DNA of 64,000 bases. Origin: Gaiellales bacterium. GTDB lineage: Bacteria > Actinomycetota > Thermoleophilia > Gaiellales > JAICJC01. The position numbers and the translations under genes are program-made. Under the pieces are notes generated by a model. The model saw only the letters and a list, made by a program, of their open reading frames with translations, was not told the DNA's origin and made no database searches. Shown here in pieces: positions 51,426 through 61,902 of the stretch. The number at the start of each line of letters is the position of its first letter. The stretch's first letter is position 1. The stretch spans positions 1 through 64,000 of the forward strand of contig DASWRM010000030.1 of assembly GCA_036403155.1 (NCBI GenBank). Direction: 5' to 3'.

Positions 51426-51535
51426 GCGGCATCGTCGCCGGAGGCGGCATGCCCGAGGGCAAGGGGATCATGCGCTGGATCAAGTGGGCGTGCCGCATGG
51501 TGCTTCCGTTCGGCCGGATCGGGCGGCGCCCGTGA
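51422..51535 (+). CDS. 37-residue coupled small protein
   Basis: The ORF starts MSGIVAGGGMPEGKGIMRWI and ends KWACRMVLPFGRIGRRP. Its ATG overlaps the oxidase stop (ATGA) and its TGA overlaps the amidase GTG (GTGA), so it exactly fills the space between two coupled genes. The C-terminal half is basic and amphipathic with two Trp and one Cys. No family recognised. It could be a short membrane-associated partner or only a coupling device. Confidence 0.55.
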   Translation: MSGIVAGGGMPEGKGIMRWIKWACRMVLPFGRIGRRP

Positions 51536-52920
51536 GGGACGCGACCGCGATCGCCGAGGCCGTGCGCGGCAAGCAGGTGTCGGCGGCAGAGGTGGCGCGC
51601 GAGCACCTCGACCTGGCTGCGGCGGACGAGCTGGGGGCGGTCTGGCTGGTCACCGAGGAGCGCGCCCTCCGTGAGGCGAGCGCCGTCGACGACGCGCTGG
51701 CCCGGGGCGACGACCCCGGCCTGCTGGCGGGGGTCCCGGTCGGGTGGAAGGACTTGATCGACACGGGCGGCACGCGCACGACCTACGGCAGCGCGATCTA
51801 CCGGGACAACGTGCCCGAGCGGGACGCCGACGTGGTTGCGCTCACCGCTGCCGCGGGCGGGGTCTGCATCGGCAAGCTGAACACGCACGAGCTGGCGTGG
51901 GGCACGACCTCCGAGAACCCCTGGTATGGCACCTGCCGCAACCCGCACGACCCGAGCCGCATGCCGGGCGGCTCGAGCGGTGGGTCTGGAGCCGCCGTCG
52001 CGGACGGCATCGTCGCGCTGGCGCCGGGCACCGACACGGGCGGGTCGATCCGCTGCCCGGCATCGGTCTGCGGCGTGGTCGGCCTGAAGCCGACGTTCGG
52101 GCGCGTCAGCCTGGCGGGCATCAAGCCGCTCTGCCCGTCGCTCGACCACTGCGGCCCCATGGTGCGGTCGGTGCGCGACGCGGCGCTCGCGCTCGAGGTG
52201 CTCGCCGGCCCGTCGCCGCGCGACCCGCGTACGCAGCCGGTGCCCGTCGCGCGCTACCGCGACGCGCTCGGCGCCGGCGTGCGCGGCCGAACGATCGGCG
52301 TCGCGGAGCGGTTCTTCTTCGAGCACACGGACCCAGAGCTGTCTGCGATCGCGCGCGAGGCCGTTGCGGAGCTGGAGCGGGCCGGCGCGCGGCTGGTGGA
52401 GGTCGACATGGGCTGGCCGGTGGCGGGCATGGAGGACGAGAACTTCTACCTGGCCGAGGAGGCGGGCGCCGTGTACGAGCACTGGCCCCAGCGGCGCGAT
52501 CAGCTGGGCGCCGACGTGGTGGCCGAGCAGGAGGCCGCCGACCGTCTGACCGGCAGGCAGGCGGGGCACATCATGTTCGTCCGGCTCGACTACCAGTCGC
52601 GCATGCTGCAGCAGATCCACGATGCCGGGATCGACCTGGTCGTCTCGCCCACCGAGCCGATCACCCCGCCGACGATCGGAACGCGCAGGGTTGCGTTCGC
52701 GGGGGATCCGGACGTCAACGTGACGACGGTGATGTGCGGCCTGACCGCCGTCTTCAACGCGCTCGGCTGGCCCGCGCTCTCCGTCCCGTGCGGCCGCGAC
52801 CGGCATGGCCTGCCGGTGGGGCTGCAGATCGCGGCTCGCCCCTGGCGCGAGGAGGACTGCCTGGCGGCTGCCGCCGTGGTCGAGGACGCGCGCGGCCCGG
52901 TCCCCGTGCAGCGGGCCTGA
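51532..52920 (+). CDS. Amidase signature family hydrolase
   Basis: A 462-residue amidase. The Ser-cisSer-Lys triad is visible: Lys73 in VGWKDLID, the cis-Ser in GGSSGGSGAA near 147, and nucleophile Ser172 in DTGGSIRCPAS. The family hydrolyses amides, carbamoyl groups or Glu-tRNA(Gln) in GatA; this one is not GatA, since gatB and gatC are absent. Its place next to an amine oxidase and hydantoinase genes suggests a small N-carbamoyl or amide substrate. GTG start overlaps the 37-residue ORF. Confidence 0.92.
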   Translation: MRDATAIAEAVRGKQVSAAEVAREHLDLAAADELGAVWLVTEERALREASAVDDALARGDDPGLLAGVPVGWKDLIDTGGTRTTYGSAIYRDNVPERDADVVALTAAAGGVCIGKLNTHELAWGTTSENPWYGTCRNPHDPSRMPGGSSGGSGAAVADGIVALAPGTDTGGSIRCPASVCGVVGLKPTFGRVSLAGIKPLCPSLDHCGPMVRSVRDAALALEVLAGPSPRDPRTQPVPVARYRDALGAGVRGRTIGVAERFFFEHTDPELSAIAREAVAELERAGARLVEVDMGWPVAGMEDENFYLAEEAGAVYEHWPQRRDQLGADVVAEQEAADRLTGRQAGHIMFVRLDYQSRMLQQIHDAGIDLVVSPTEPITPPTIGTRRVAFAGDPDVNVTTVMCGLTAVFNALGWPALSVPCGRDRHGLPVGLQIAARPWREEDCLAAAAVVEDARGPVPVQRA

Positions 52921-52921
52921 G

Positions 52922-54019
52922 TCAGCGGGCGGCGGCGCCGGCGGCGAGCGGTGAGGCCGTCTCGTGCCCGCACGGGCCGTTGCGGCGGAGCGTCATCCGC
53001 CGCGCCGCCGGCTCGACCGTCACCGTCGCAAGCGTCCGCCAGCGGTCGCCGAACACTGCACCCGGCGCGGGATGGCAGCAGATGGCACCGGCGCCGCCGC
53101 GGTGACTTCGCAGCGCGTCGAGGATGGACTCCTCGTGGATGTCGCCCTCGCGGCGGCGCGCCATCGCGCGGCGGGCATGGTCCAGGCGCAGCACCGAGTC
53201 CGGCCCCGTCCGCACCATGGTGTCCGCCAACCGTCCCGGCTCGGCCACGAAGTGATTGGTGTGGATCAGGACGCCGCGCTCGTCGGGGGTGACGAAGCCG
53301 GGCCCAGCGGGTGACAGCTCGACGGTGCAGACGGCGCCGCCGTCCTCGTCGTCCGCGACCAGCGTGACGGCGCTCGAGGCCGAGACGGCCGCCGTGGTGA
53401 GCATCGTCAGCGCCTCGACACCGTTCGCGGCGCGGTCGAGCACGGCCCGGTTGAGGACGTGCACCGGTACGCCGATCGGCGGCCCGTCGTCGCGGTGGCC
53501 GAGGATGTTGAGCAGCACCGCCACGCCTGCGCTCGACACGCCCACCTTCCCGACGATGCCCGCCTCCGTCATCGTCTCGACTCGGTGGCCGCCGGGATGG
53601 TCGATCGTCCAGTGCATCCAGCCGCCGGCCAGCTCGTCGTGCCAGTCCCATGTCTGGATGCCGATCGGCGCGTCGTTCGCGGTGGCCGAGCCCATGCACG
53701 CGATCGTGGAGCACTCGCCGCGCCCGGCACAGAGGATCTCCGTGCGCGCGTTCAGGGCGCCGACGAGCGCCCGGTCGACGCCGCTGCCCTGCGCAATGCC
53801 CTCGATCTCGTCGGCGAGCTCCGCCGAGAAGGCGCCGATGCGGTCGATCGCCTCCTCGCCCAGCGTCTCCACGTCGGTCTGCCGGAGGCCCGCCGACGCT
53901 TCGAACAGCCGCAGGTAGATGTCGGCGTTGGCGGCGATCCGCTCGGCCTGGGCCTCGCCCAGCGCGTGGCCGCGGTCCCCGGGCGACTCCTCGGTCGAGT
54001 GGTGCCGGGGGATGCTCAC
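52922..54019 (-). CDS. C45-type acyltransferase/peptidase (acyl-CoA:6-APA acyltransferase-like)
   Basis: A 365-residue Ntn-hydrolase-like protein. GECSTIACMG places the likely nucleophile at Cys103, where family members self-cleave before a Cys (Gly-Cys in the fungal enzyme; here Glu-Cys). Later GVSSAGVAVLLNILGHRDD and LIHTNHF agree with the family. Such enzymes move or remove acyl groups on amines. GTG 54019 is set by a TATCCT box six bases before it. It converges with the amidase gene one base apart. Confidence 0.85.
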   Translation of the reverse strand: MSIPRHHSTEESPGDRGHALGEAQAERIAANADIYLRLFEASAGLRQTDVETLGEEAIDRIGAFSAELADEIEGIAQGSGVDRALVGALNARTEILCAGRGECSTIACMGSATANDAPIGIQTWDWHDELAGGWMHWTIDHPGGHRVETMTEAGIVGKVGVSSAGVAVLLNILGHRDDGPPIGVPVHVLNRAVLDRAANGVEALTMLTTAAVSASSAVTLVADDEDGGAVCTVELSPAGPGFVTPDERGVLIHTNHFVAEPGRLADTMVRTGPDSVLRLDHARRAMARRREGDIHEESILDALRSHRGGAGAICCHPAPGAVFGDRWRTLATVTVEPAARRMTLRRNGPCGHETASPLAAGAAAR

Positions 54020-54052
54020 GCGGTCAGGATACCGCCGTATCCTTGCGCGATG
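54017..54052. promoter_or_regulatory. Overlapping divergent leaderless promoters
   Basis: AGGATA (54026-54031), six bases CCGCCG, then TATCCT (54038-54043) form a perfect inverted repeat. Each arm is a TATCCT -10 box six bases before a start codon: GTG 54019 on the minus strand and ATG 54050 on the plus strand. The two start codons are only 30 bases apart, and each -35 region would lie on the other gene's first codons, so polymerase should be unable to use both at once. Confidence 0.65.
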
Positions 54053-55896
54053 CGAGCGCTGATCGGGGTCGATGTCGGCGGCACCTTCACCGACGTGGCG
54101 GTGGTGCACGACGGCCGCCTGACGACGGCCAAGGTGCCGACGACCGTGGCCGACCAATCCCTGGGCGTGATCGAGGGGGTCGAGCGCGCGCTCGCCGTGG
54201 CGGGCGTCGTCCCGCGGGACGCCGGCCACCTCGGACACGGGACGACGGTCGCGACGAACGCGCTGCTCGAGCGGGGCGGGGCGTCCACCGGGCTCGTCGC
54301 CACGCGCGGCTTCGGAGACGTGCTCGCCCTTCGCCGCCAGACCCGGCCCGACCTGTACCGGCCGTGTGCCGACCACGTTCCGCCCCTGCCGGTGGCGACG
54401 GCTGAGGTCGACGAGCGGATCGCGCCCGGCGGCGTCCTGCGGCCACTCGACGAGGCGTCGGTGCGCCGTGCGGCGGCGCGGCTGCGGCGCGCCGGCGTCG
54501 CAGCCGTCGCCATCTGCCTGCTGCATAGCTATGCGGATTCCTCGCACGAGCGCCGCGTCGCCGAGCTGCTGCGGGAGCTGCTTCCCGGCGCGTTCGTCGT
54601 GGCGTCGCACGAGCTGGCGGCCGAGCACCGCGAGTACGAGCGGGCCGCGACGACCACCATGGACGCCTACCTGGGACCGCTGACCGGCGAGTACCTGCAC
54701 GCCCTCGGCAGGCGCTCGGCCGAGCATGGGCTGCCCGAGCCGCTGGTGATGCAGTCGAGCGGCGGGCTGGCCGGGCTGGACGAGGCGGCGGCGCACCCGG
54801 CGCGGCTGCTGCTGTCCGGCCCCGCCGGGGGCGTTGCCGCGGTCGTCGGGCTGGGGGTTCGGGACGCCGTGGCGTTCGACATGGGCGGGACCAGCTGCGA
54901 CGTGGCGCTCATTCGCGGCGGCATGGCGGGACGCTCGACCGAGCGCGAGGTGGGCGGGTTGCCGGTCCGGCTGCCGATGGTGGACATCCACACCGTGGGG
55001 GCGGGCGGCGGCAGTGTCGCCTGGCTGGACGACGGCGGAGCGCTTCGCGTCGGGCCGGCGAGCGCCGGGGCCGATCCCGGCCCGGCGGCATACGGCCTTG
55101 GCGGCACGCTGCCCACCGTCACGGACGCGAACCTGGTGCTGGGCCGCCTCGACCCCGACCTCGAGCTGGCCGGCCGCGTCCGGCTGGACGTGGCCGCGGC
55201 CACAGCCGCGGTTGCGACGGTGGCCGGCGGGTTTGCGAGCGTGAAGGCGGCGGCCGAGGGAATCGTCGCTGTGGCGAACGGCGAGATGGTGCGGGCGATC
55301 CGGGTGGTGTCGGTCGAGCGGGGGCACGACCCGCGCGCGTTCGAGTTGGTGGCGTTCGGTGGGGCCGGCCCGCTGCACGCCTGCGAGGTCGCGGACGCCC
55401 TGGGGATGCGGCGGGTGCGCGTCCCCGCCGCGAGCGGGGTGCTGTCCGCGCTGGGGATCGCCGCCGGCGAGCGGCGGCGCGACGCCGTGCGCGCCGTCAT
55501 GCGGCCGCTGTCCGGGCTGCGTGCCCGCGAGCTGCGTGCGCTTGGGCCGAGGCCGCCGGCCGAGCGCGGCGGCCGGCGGCTGGCAACCGCCGACCTGCGC
55601 TATCGCGGGCAGGGCTTCGAATTGGAGGTGGAGGTGGAACCCGCCTCGACCCTCGCGGAGCGCTTCCACCGGCGCCACGCCGAGCGGTACGGCCACGAGC
55701 AGCGGGCCGCCGAGATCGAGGTCGTCAACCTGCGGGGTGCGTCGGTGCGCCCGGCGGCATCGCTGCGGCTGCGACGCTCCGGGAGACGCGAGCGCGTGCG
55801 CGGGCCGCGGTCCGTGCCTCTGGACGGCGCGACGCTGTGGGTGGCGGAGGGCTGGACGGCGACGCGGCGCACGGACGGCGAATGGAGGCTCGAGCG

Positions 55897-55900
<4 letters not shown>
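54050..55900 (+). CDS. hyuA: Hydantoinase/oxoprolinase subunit A (ATP-dependent)
   Basis: A 616-residue member of the HyuA family, which with HyuB opens N-methylhydantoin, 5-oxoproline or related cyclic amides using ATP; acetone carboxylase subunits are relatives. GVDVGGTFTDVAVV at the start and AFDMGGTSCDVALI near residue 281 are the nucleotide-binding motifs. Length is slightly below the usual 680-700. GTGA overlap with hyuB. Confidence 0.93.
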
Positions 55901-57378
<1,478 letters not shown>

Positions 57379-57426
57379 ACGCCACGCCGCTTCGTCACGG
57401 ACCACACCGCATTCGCCACCGGCCCG

Positions 57427-57466
57427 GTCACACCCCCTTGGTACGGCTTGGTCTCCAATAATTGGG
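57427..57466 (-). repeat. REP-like repeat, family B copy 3
   Basis: Opposite strand to the copies at 24.2 kb; matches copy 1 in 37 of 40 bases. It lies 48 bases after hyuB. Confidence 0.85.
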
Positions 57467-57523
57467 TGCGGCGAGCTTGCCGCCCAACCAGGCGCCCGCC
57501 CGTCACGGTTCCGTCGCGCCGGG

Positions 57524-57563
57524 GTCACGCCCGCCTGGAACGACTTGGTCTCCAATGATTGGG
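57524..57563 (-). repeat. REP-like repeat, family B copy 4
   Basis: Opposite strand; matches copy 1 in 37 of 40 bases. Its 5' end is 97 bases from that of copy 3, the same spacing as copies 1 and 2. The sequence between the two copies also resembles that between copies 1 and 2, so a unit of about 140 bases was copied. No gene is present between 57379 and 57614. Confidence 0.85.
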
Positions 57564-57602
57564 GTGAAGAACGTGCCTCGCGGACGTTTCGGGTCCCAGC
57601 CA

Positions 57603-57614
57603 TACACTTGAGGC
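57603..57614 (+). promoter_or_regulatory. Probable leaderless promoter of clpS
   Basis: TACACT (57603-57608) ends six bases before the ATG, just after the repeat pair. Confidence 0.45.
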
Positions 57615-57917
57615 ATGACCACGGTGGCGCCCGTCCGCAAGCAGCGTCCGCGCAGCTCCGATCCAGGATCGGGCAGCGACCGGCCGTGGCTCGTCATCGT
57701 CCTCAACGACGACCACAACACGTTCGACGGTGTCGCATTCGCGCTGGCGCGCACGATCCCGGGCCTCACGTTCGACGGCGGCATGGCGCTCGCGAACCGC
57801 ATCCACTCCTCCGGCCGCGCCGTCGTCTGGCGCGGCCTCCTGGAGCAGGCCGAGCTCTACTGGGAGCAGCTGCGGGGCTTCGGGCTGACGATGGCGCCGC
57901 TCAGCCGGGCCGGTTGA
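57615..57917 (+). CDS. clpS: ClpS adaptor protein
   Basis: A 100-residue N-degron adaptor that hands substrates to ClpA/ClpC. WLVIVLNDDHNTFDGVAFAL carries the LNDD-H-T motif; the usual second conserved part is AxxxHxxG, and here the helix reads ANRIHSSGRAVVWRG. GTG of ctaG follows one base after the stop. Confidence 0.9.
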   Translation: MTTVAPVRKQRPRSSDPGSGSDRPWLVIVLNDDHNTFDGVAFALARTIPGLTFDGGMALANRIHSSGRAVVWRGLLEQAELYWEQLRGFGLTMAPLSRAG

Positions 57918-57918
57918 C

Positions 57919-58683
57919 GTGTCCCTGCTCGCCTTCGACCCCTGGCGCGGCGTCGTGGACGTGGAGTGGGCCACCGCGCTCGTACTCTTCGCCGTCTGGT
58001 ACGGCTGCGCCTCGCAGGTGCTTCGCATCCCGGCCTGGCGCCGCGGCTGCTTCGCCGCCGGATTGCTCCTGATCGCCGTCGCGCTGCTCTCGCCGGTCGA
58101 GCGTGTCGCGCTCGACGCGATGCTGTCGTTCCACCTGCTCCAGAACGTGATGCTCGCCGACTGGGCGCCGCCGCTGCTCGTCCTGGGGGTGACGCCCGCA
58201 ATGGCCGCCGTGGCGGAGCGCCGGCGGTGGGTGCGCGCCGCGACGGCGCCGGCCGTCGCGATCGCGTACTGGCTGGCCGTCTGGTACGCGGTGCACGTCC
58301 CGGCCGTGTACGGGTACGCGCTCGACCACCGGTGGGCGCTCGGCGTCGAGCATCTCGCCTTCCTCTCGGCCGGCGTCGCGTTCTGGTGGCCGGTGCTCGT
58401 GCCCGGCCGCATAACCCTGGGGCCGAAGCTCGCGTACCTTGCCGCGGCGTTCTTCCTCGCCGCTCCGCTGGCGGCGCTGATCGCCCTCAGCTCGACCACG
58501 CTCTATCCCTACTACGACTCGACGCCGCATCTCTGGGGCCTCTCGCCGCTCGAAGACCAGCAGCTCGGGGGCATCCTGATGGCCGTCGAGCAGAGCGCCA
58601 TCCTGTTCGCCGTGTTCAGTCGCACGTTCCTGGCGATGCTCGCGCATGACGAGCGCGCCGCCGAGCCGCTAGGGTCAGGCTGA
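57919..58683 (+). CDS. ctaG: Cytochrome c oxidase assembly factor CtaG-like
   Basis: A 254-residue membrane protein of the caa3-type CtaG family with seven hydrophobic segments. SFHLLQNVMLADWAPPLLVLG and GVEHLAFLSAGVAFWWPV contain the family histidines and aspartate. It is thought to help copper centre assembly in cytochrome oxidase. GTG start; its stop overlaps the next ATG (TGATG). Confidence 0.9.
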   Translation: MSLLAFDPWRGVVDVEWATALVLFAVWYGCASQVLRIPAWRRGCFAAGLLLIAVALLSPVERVALDAMLSFHLLQNVMLADWAPPLLVLGVTPAMAAVAERRRWVRAATAPAVAIAYWLAVWYAVHVPAVYGYALDHRWALGVEHLAFLSAGVAFWWPVLVPGRITLGPKLAYLAAAFFLAAPLAALIALSSTTLYPYYDSTPHLWGLSPLEDQQLGGILMAVEQSAILFAVFSRTFLAMLAHDERAAEPLGSG

Positions 58684-59543
58684 TGGATCGCGTCACCGCA
58701 GCCTGTGTGCAGTTTCGCGCGTCGCGCGACAAGGCCGAGAACATCGACCGAATGGAACCGCTGGTCGCCGAGGCAGCCGAGCGTGGCGCCCGCCTCGTGC
58801 TGCTCCCCGAGAAGTGGAACGCGATCGCCGACGGCCGCGAGCTGCTCGCCTACGCCGAATCGCTCGAGGACGGGGGCGACACGATCGACGCGCTGTCCTC
58901 CTGGGCGCGCCGGTACGAGCTCGACCTGGTCTGCGGCTCGGTTGCGATCGCCGACGGCGACCGCGTCGGCAACGTTTCCATCGCCTTCTCGCCCTCCGGC
59001 GAGCGCATCGCCGCCTACACCAAGATCCACCTGTTCGACGTCGACGTGGGCGGTATCAGCTATCGCGAGTCGGACGGCACCGCGCCGGGCTCGGGGCTGG
59101 TGCTCGCGGACATGTCCGGACTTCCGGTCGGGCTCTCCGTCTGCTACGACCTGCGGTTCCCCGAGCTCTACCGCGCCCTCGAGCGGGCCGGCGCGCTGGT
59201 GCTCACCGTACCGGCCGCCTTCACCCTGCTGACGGGAATGGCCCACTGGGAACCGCTGCTGCGTGCCCGCGCCATCGAAAACCAGGCGTTCGTGCTCGCG
59301 GCGAACCAGCACGGCGACCCCGGGGGCTACGGCATGCCGCGGTTCGGCCACAGCATGATCATTGACCCGTGGGGCACCGTCATCGCCCAGGCTGGGCCCG
59401 ACGGCGACGGCGTCATCGTCGCCGAGCTCGACCTCGCCGCTCAGCGCTCGACTCGCGAGACGCTGCCGGCGCTCGAGCATCGCCGGCCCGACTCGTACAC
59501 CGTCGGTCCTACCGTTTTCGCGCCGTATGAAGGAGGCGCGTAG
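58683..59543 (+). CDS. Nitrilase-superfamily amidohydrolase (Nit1/Nit2-like)
   Basis: A 286-residue carbon-nitrogen hydrolase with triad Glu43 (LPEKW), Lys114 (YTKIHLFD) and Cys154 (SVCYDLRFPELYR). The pattern GISYRESDGTAPG resembles deaminated-glutathione amidase and omega-amidase enzymes. TAGGGT at 58670-58675 ends seven bases before the ATG, inside ctaG, so it may have its own start site. Confidence 0.92.
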   Translation: MDRVTAACVQFRASRDKAENIDRMEPLVAEAAERGARLVLLPEKWNAIADGRELLAYAESLEDGGDTIDALSSWARRYELDLVCGSVAIADGDRVGNVSIAFSPSGERIAAYTKIHLFDVDVGGISYRESDGTAPGSGLVLADMSGLPVGLSVCYDLRFPELYRALERAGALVLTVPAAFTLLTGMAHWEPLLRARAIENQAFVLAANQHGDPGGYGMPRFGHSMIIDPWGTVIAQAGPDGDGVIVAELDLAAQRSTRETLPALEHRRPDSYTVGPTVFAPYEGGA

Positions 59544-59571
59544 AGCGTGACGAATCCTGGCAGCATCCACG

Positions 59572-59799
59572 ATGCACACCACTGCTCTCACCGCTCCGGG
59601 CACCACAGGATCTGACGTCGTCACCGCCCCCCGCGCCCCCGTCTACGCGGTGCAGGTGCGCTATCCGGGGTCGGAATGGGTCACCGTCGCCCGGCTCCCG
59701 CGTCGCGCCGCCATCCGCGCCGCTGCGCGAGCGTACCGCGACGGCGTGTCCCCTCTGGGCGCCTCGCCGCAGCAGGTGCGGCTGATCGAAACCGGCTAG
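59572..59799 (+). CDS. Hypothetical protein, 75 residues
   Basis: It begins MHTTALTAPGTTGSDVVTAP and has a folded-looking core (VYAVQVRYPGSEWVTVARLP) followed by an Arg/Ala-rich helix. The pattern suggests a small alpha/beta domain. No family recognised. Its end overlaps the convergent hydrolase gene by four bases. Confidence 0.55.
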   Translation: MHTTALTAPGTTGSDVVTAPRAPVYAVQVRYPGSEWVTVARLPRRAAIRAAARAYRDGVSPLGASPQQVRLIETG

Positions 59800-60686
59800 G
59801 ACGCCGCCTCGGGCTCCTGCCCGATCGCGCCCTGCTCGGTCAGCCAGCCGCGGATCGCATCCATCACGGCCTTCGGCTGCTCGACGTGCGTCATGTGCGC
59901 CGCCTTCTCGACGATCACCAGCCGGGAGCCGGCCACCTCGGCATGGATCTCCTCCGACCGCGCCACCGTGCAGGTGCGGTCGTACCGTCCCGTCAGAACG
60001 AGCATCGGCTTCGAGATCCATCGCAGGTGATCCACCCACTCGAACCCGCCGTAGCCGTTGCTCGCGAAGTGCGCAAGCACCTCGGGCGAGTACACCGTCT
60101 CGTCCTTCTCGGTGAACGCCCGGTAGGCGTCGCCCATCTCCCAGAAGTGGAACGGCATCTGGGACTCCATGATCTCGCGAACGTCGGCGACCGTGCGCGC
60201 GTGCGGCTCGGCGTCCCATGAACGCTTGATCTGCTCCCGCATCGCGGCCGGCTCGAATCCCTCGATCTCCCGCTCGACGTCCGCCATCAGCGCCTCGCTC
60301 GACGCGGCGCCGCTCGAGATCACGTACCGCGATGCCGTGCCCCGTTCGAGCGCATGCGCCAGCGACACGATCGCGCCGAAGGAATGCCCGTACAGCGAGA
60401 ACTCCGGCAGGTCGAGCGCACGCGCGAGCCGGTCGACGTCCTGCGCGAAGCCCCCGATCGAGAGCGACGCTGGATCGACGCGATCCGAGCGCCCCTGCCC
60501 GCGCATGTCGACGTAGAGCAGCCGCAGTCCGGCGCCTGCGAGCGGGTCGAGCCACGGGTGCAGCTCGTGATGGTCGAGGCCCGGGCCGCCGTGCAGGAGG
60601 ATCAGCGGGTGCCCCGTGCCGACCTCGACGACGTTCAGCGAGACGCCGTCCTCGAGCTCGACGAGACGTTCGGCCGGGTCAGCCAT
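59796..60686 (-). CDS. Alpha/beta hydrolase, proline iminopeptidase-like
   Basis: A 296-residue hydrolase. LILLHGGPGLDHHE has the HGGPG oxyanion motif of prolyl iminopeptidases, GHSFGAIV the nucleophile elbow, and HMTHVEQP the catalytic His near the end; LTGRYDRT holds the Asp. A 'cap' helix region lies between. Substrate may be a peptide or small ester. The ATG overlaps the acyl-CoA dehydrogenase stop by 8 bases. Confidence 0.9.
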   Translation of the reverse strand: MADPAERLVELEDGVSLNVVEVGTGHPLILLHGGPGLDHHELHPWLDPLAGAGLRLLYVDMRGQGRSDRVDPASLSIGGFAQDVDRLARALDLPEFSLYGHSFGAIVSLAHALERGTASRYVISSGAASSEALMADVEREIEGFEPAAMREQIKRSWDAEPHARTVADVREIMESQMPFHFWEMGDAYRAFTEKDETVYSPEVLAHFASNGYGGFEWVDHLRWISKPMLVLTGRYDRTCTVARSEEIHAEVAGSRLVIVEKAAHMTHVEQPKAVMDAIRGWLTEQGAIGQEPEAAS

Positions 60687-61839
60687 TCAGCTTGCGGTAC
60701 CCGAGCGCGTGCTCCGCCTGCATCATCTTGTGGATCTGCGTCGTGCCCTCGTAGATGATCGGCGCGCGGGCGTTTCGGAAATATCGCTCGACGGGATACT
60801 CGGCGGAGTATCCGTAGGCGCCGTGCACCTGGATGGCGAGGTGGGCTGCCTTGAACGCGCTCTCGGTGGCGTGCCACTTGGCCAGCGAGGTCTCGCGGGT
60901 GTTCCGCACACCGGCGTTCTTCAGGTGGGCCGCCTGGAGCACGAGCAGCCTGCTGGTCTCGTAGCCGAGCACCATGTCGGCGATCATGTCCTGCACGAAC
61001 TGGTAGCGGCCGATCTCCTGCCCGAAGGTGGTGCGCTCGTTCGCGTACTTGACCGACGCCTCGAGACAGGCGCGCACGACCCCGACCGCGCCGGCAGCGA
61101 CCGTGAACCGGCCCTGGTCGAGCGAGTTCATGGCGATCTTGAACCCCTCGCCCTCGGCGCCGACCAGGTTCTCCTGGGGCACCTGCACGTCGCTGAAGAA
61201 CAGCTCACCCGTCGACCCCGCCCACACTCCGAGCTTGTTCGGGATTCGCCGCGCCTCGATCCCCTCCCAGTCCAGCTCGATGATGAACGCCGAGATGCCG
61301 CGGTGGGCGGCCGCCGGGTCAGTCTTCGCGAAGACCAGGCAGTACGCCGCCTCGGTGGCGTACGAGATCCAGCTCTTCTGGCCGTTCAGCCGGTAGGTGC
61401 CGTCCGGCTGCTTGATCGCCGTCGTCTGCATCGCCGCCACGTCCGACCCCGCCGCCGGCTCCGTCAGGCCGAAGCAGCCCAGCTTCTCGCCCTTTGCCAT
61501 CGGCGTCAGGTAGGTCTGCTTCTGCCAGTCGTCGCCGAACTTGAGCAGCGACAGCGAGTTCAGCCCGACGTGCACGGAGATCAGCGTCCGGAACGCCGAC
61601 TCGCCGCGCTCGATCTCCTCACAGATCAGCGCTTCGGAGACATAGTCGAGACCCGACCCGCCCCACTCGGTCGGGATCACCGGACCGAGCAGGCCGAGCT
61701 CGGCCATGCCCTCGATGATCCCCATGTCGAGGTGATGGTTGATGTCGTTCTCCTGCGCGACCGGCATGATGCGGCGATCGACGAACTCGCGCACCGTCTC
61801 CTGGATCGCGAGCTGCTCGTCGGTCAGATCGAGGTTCAA
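60679..61839 (-). CDS. Acyl-CoA dehydrogenase
   Basis: A 386-residue flavoenzyme that oxidises acyl-CoA thioesters at the alpha-beta bond. CFGLTEPAAGSDVAAMQT and WISYATEAAYCLVFAKTD are typical middle motifs; VERYFRNARAPIIYEGTTQI near the end carries the catalytic Glu and FAD contacts. TTG 61839 is chosen as start because AAGGAG lies five bases before it; GTG 61845 would place that site in its own codons. It is the first gene of a two-gene unit with the hydrolase. Confidence 0.93.
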   Translation of the reverse strand: MNLDLTDEQLAIQETVREFVDRRIMPVAQENDINHHLDMGIIEGMAELGLLGPVIPTEWGGSGLDYVSEALICEEIERGESAFRTLISVHVGLNSLSLLKFGDDWQKQTYLTPMAKGEKLGCFGLTEPAAGSDVAAMQTTAIKQPDGTYRLNGQKSWISYATEAAYCLVFAKTDPAAAHRGISAFIIELDWEGIEARRIPNKLGVWAGSTGELFFSDVQVPQENLVGAEGEGFKIAMNSLDQGRFTVAAGAVGVVRACLEASVKYANERTTFGQEIGRYQFVQDMIADMVLGYETSRLLVLQAAHLKNAGVRNTRETSLAKWHATESAFKAAHLAIQVHGAYGYSAEYPVERYFRNARAPIIYEGTTQIHKMMQAEHALGYRKLNG

Positions 61840-61902
61840 GAGCACTCCTTGGACGCTTGCGGCAAACCCTCGGGATCCTATGCCGTTGCCCGCCGCTGCG
61901 CG

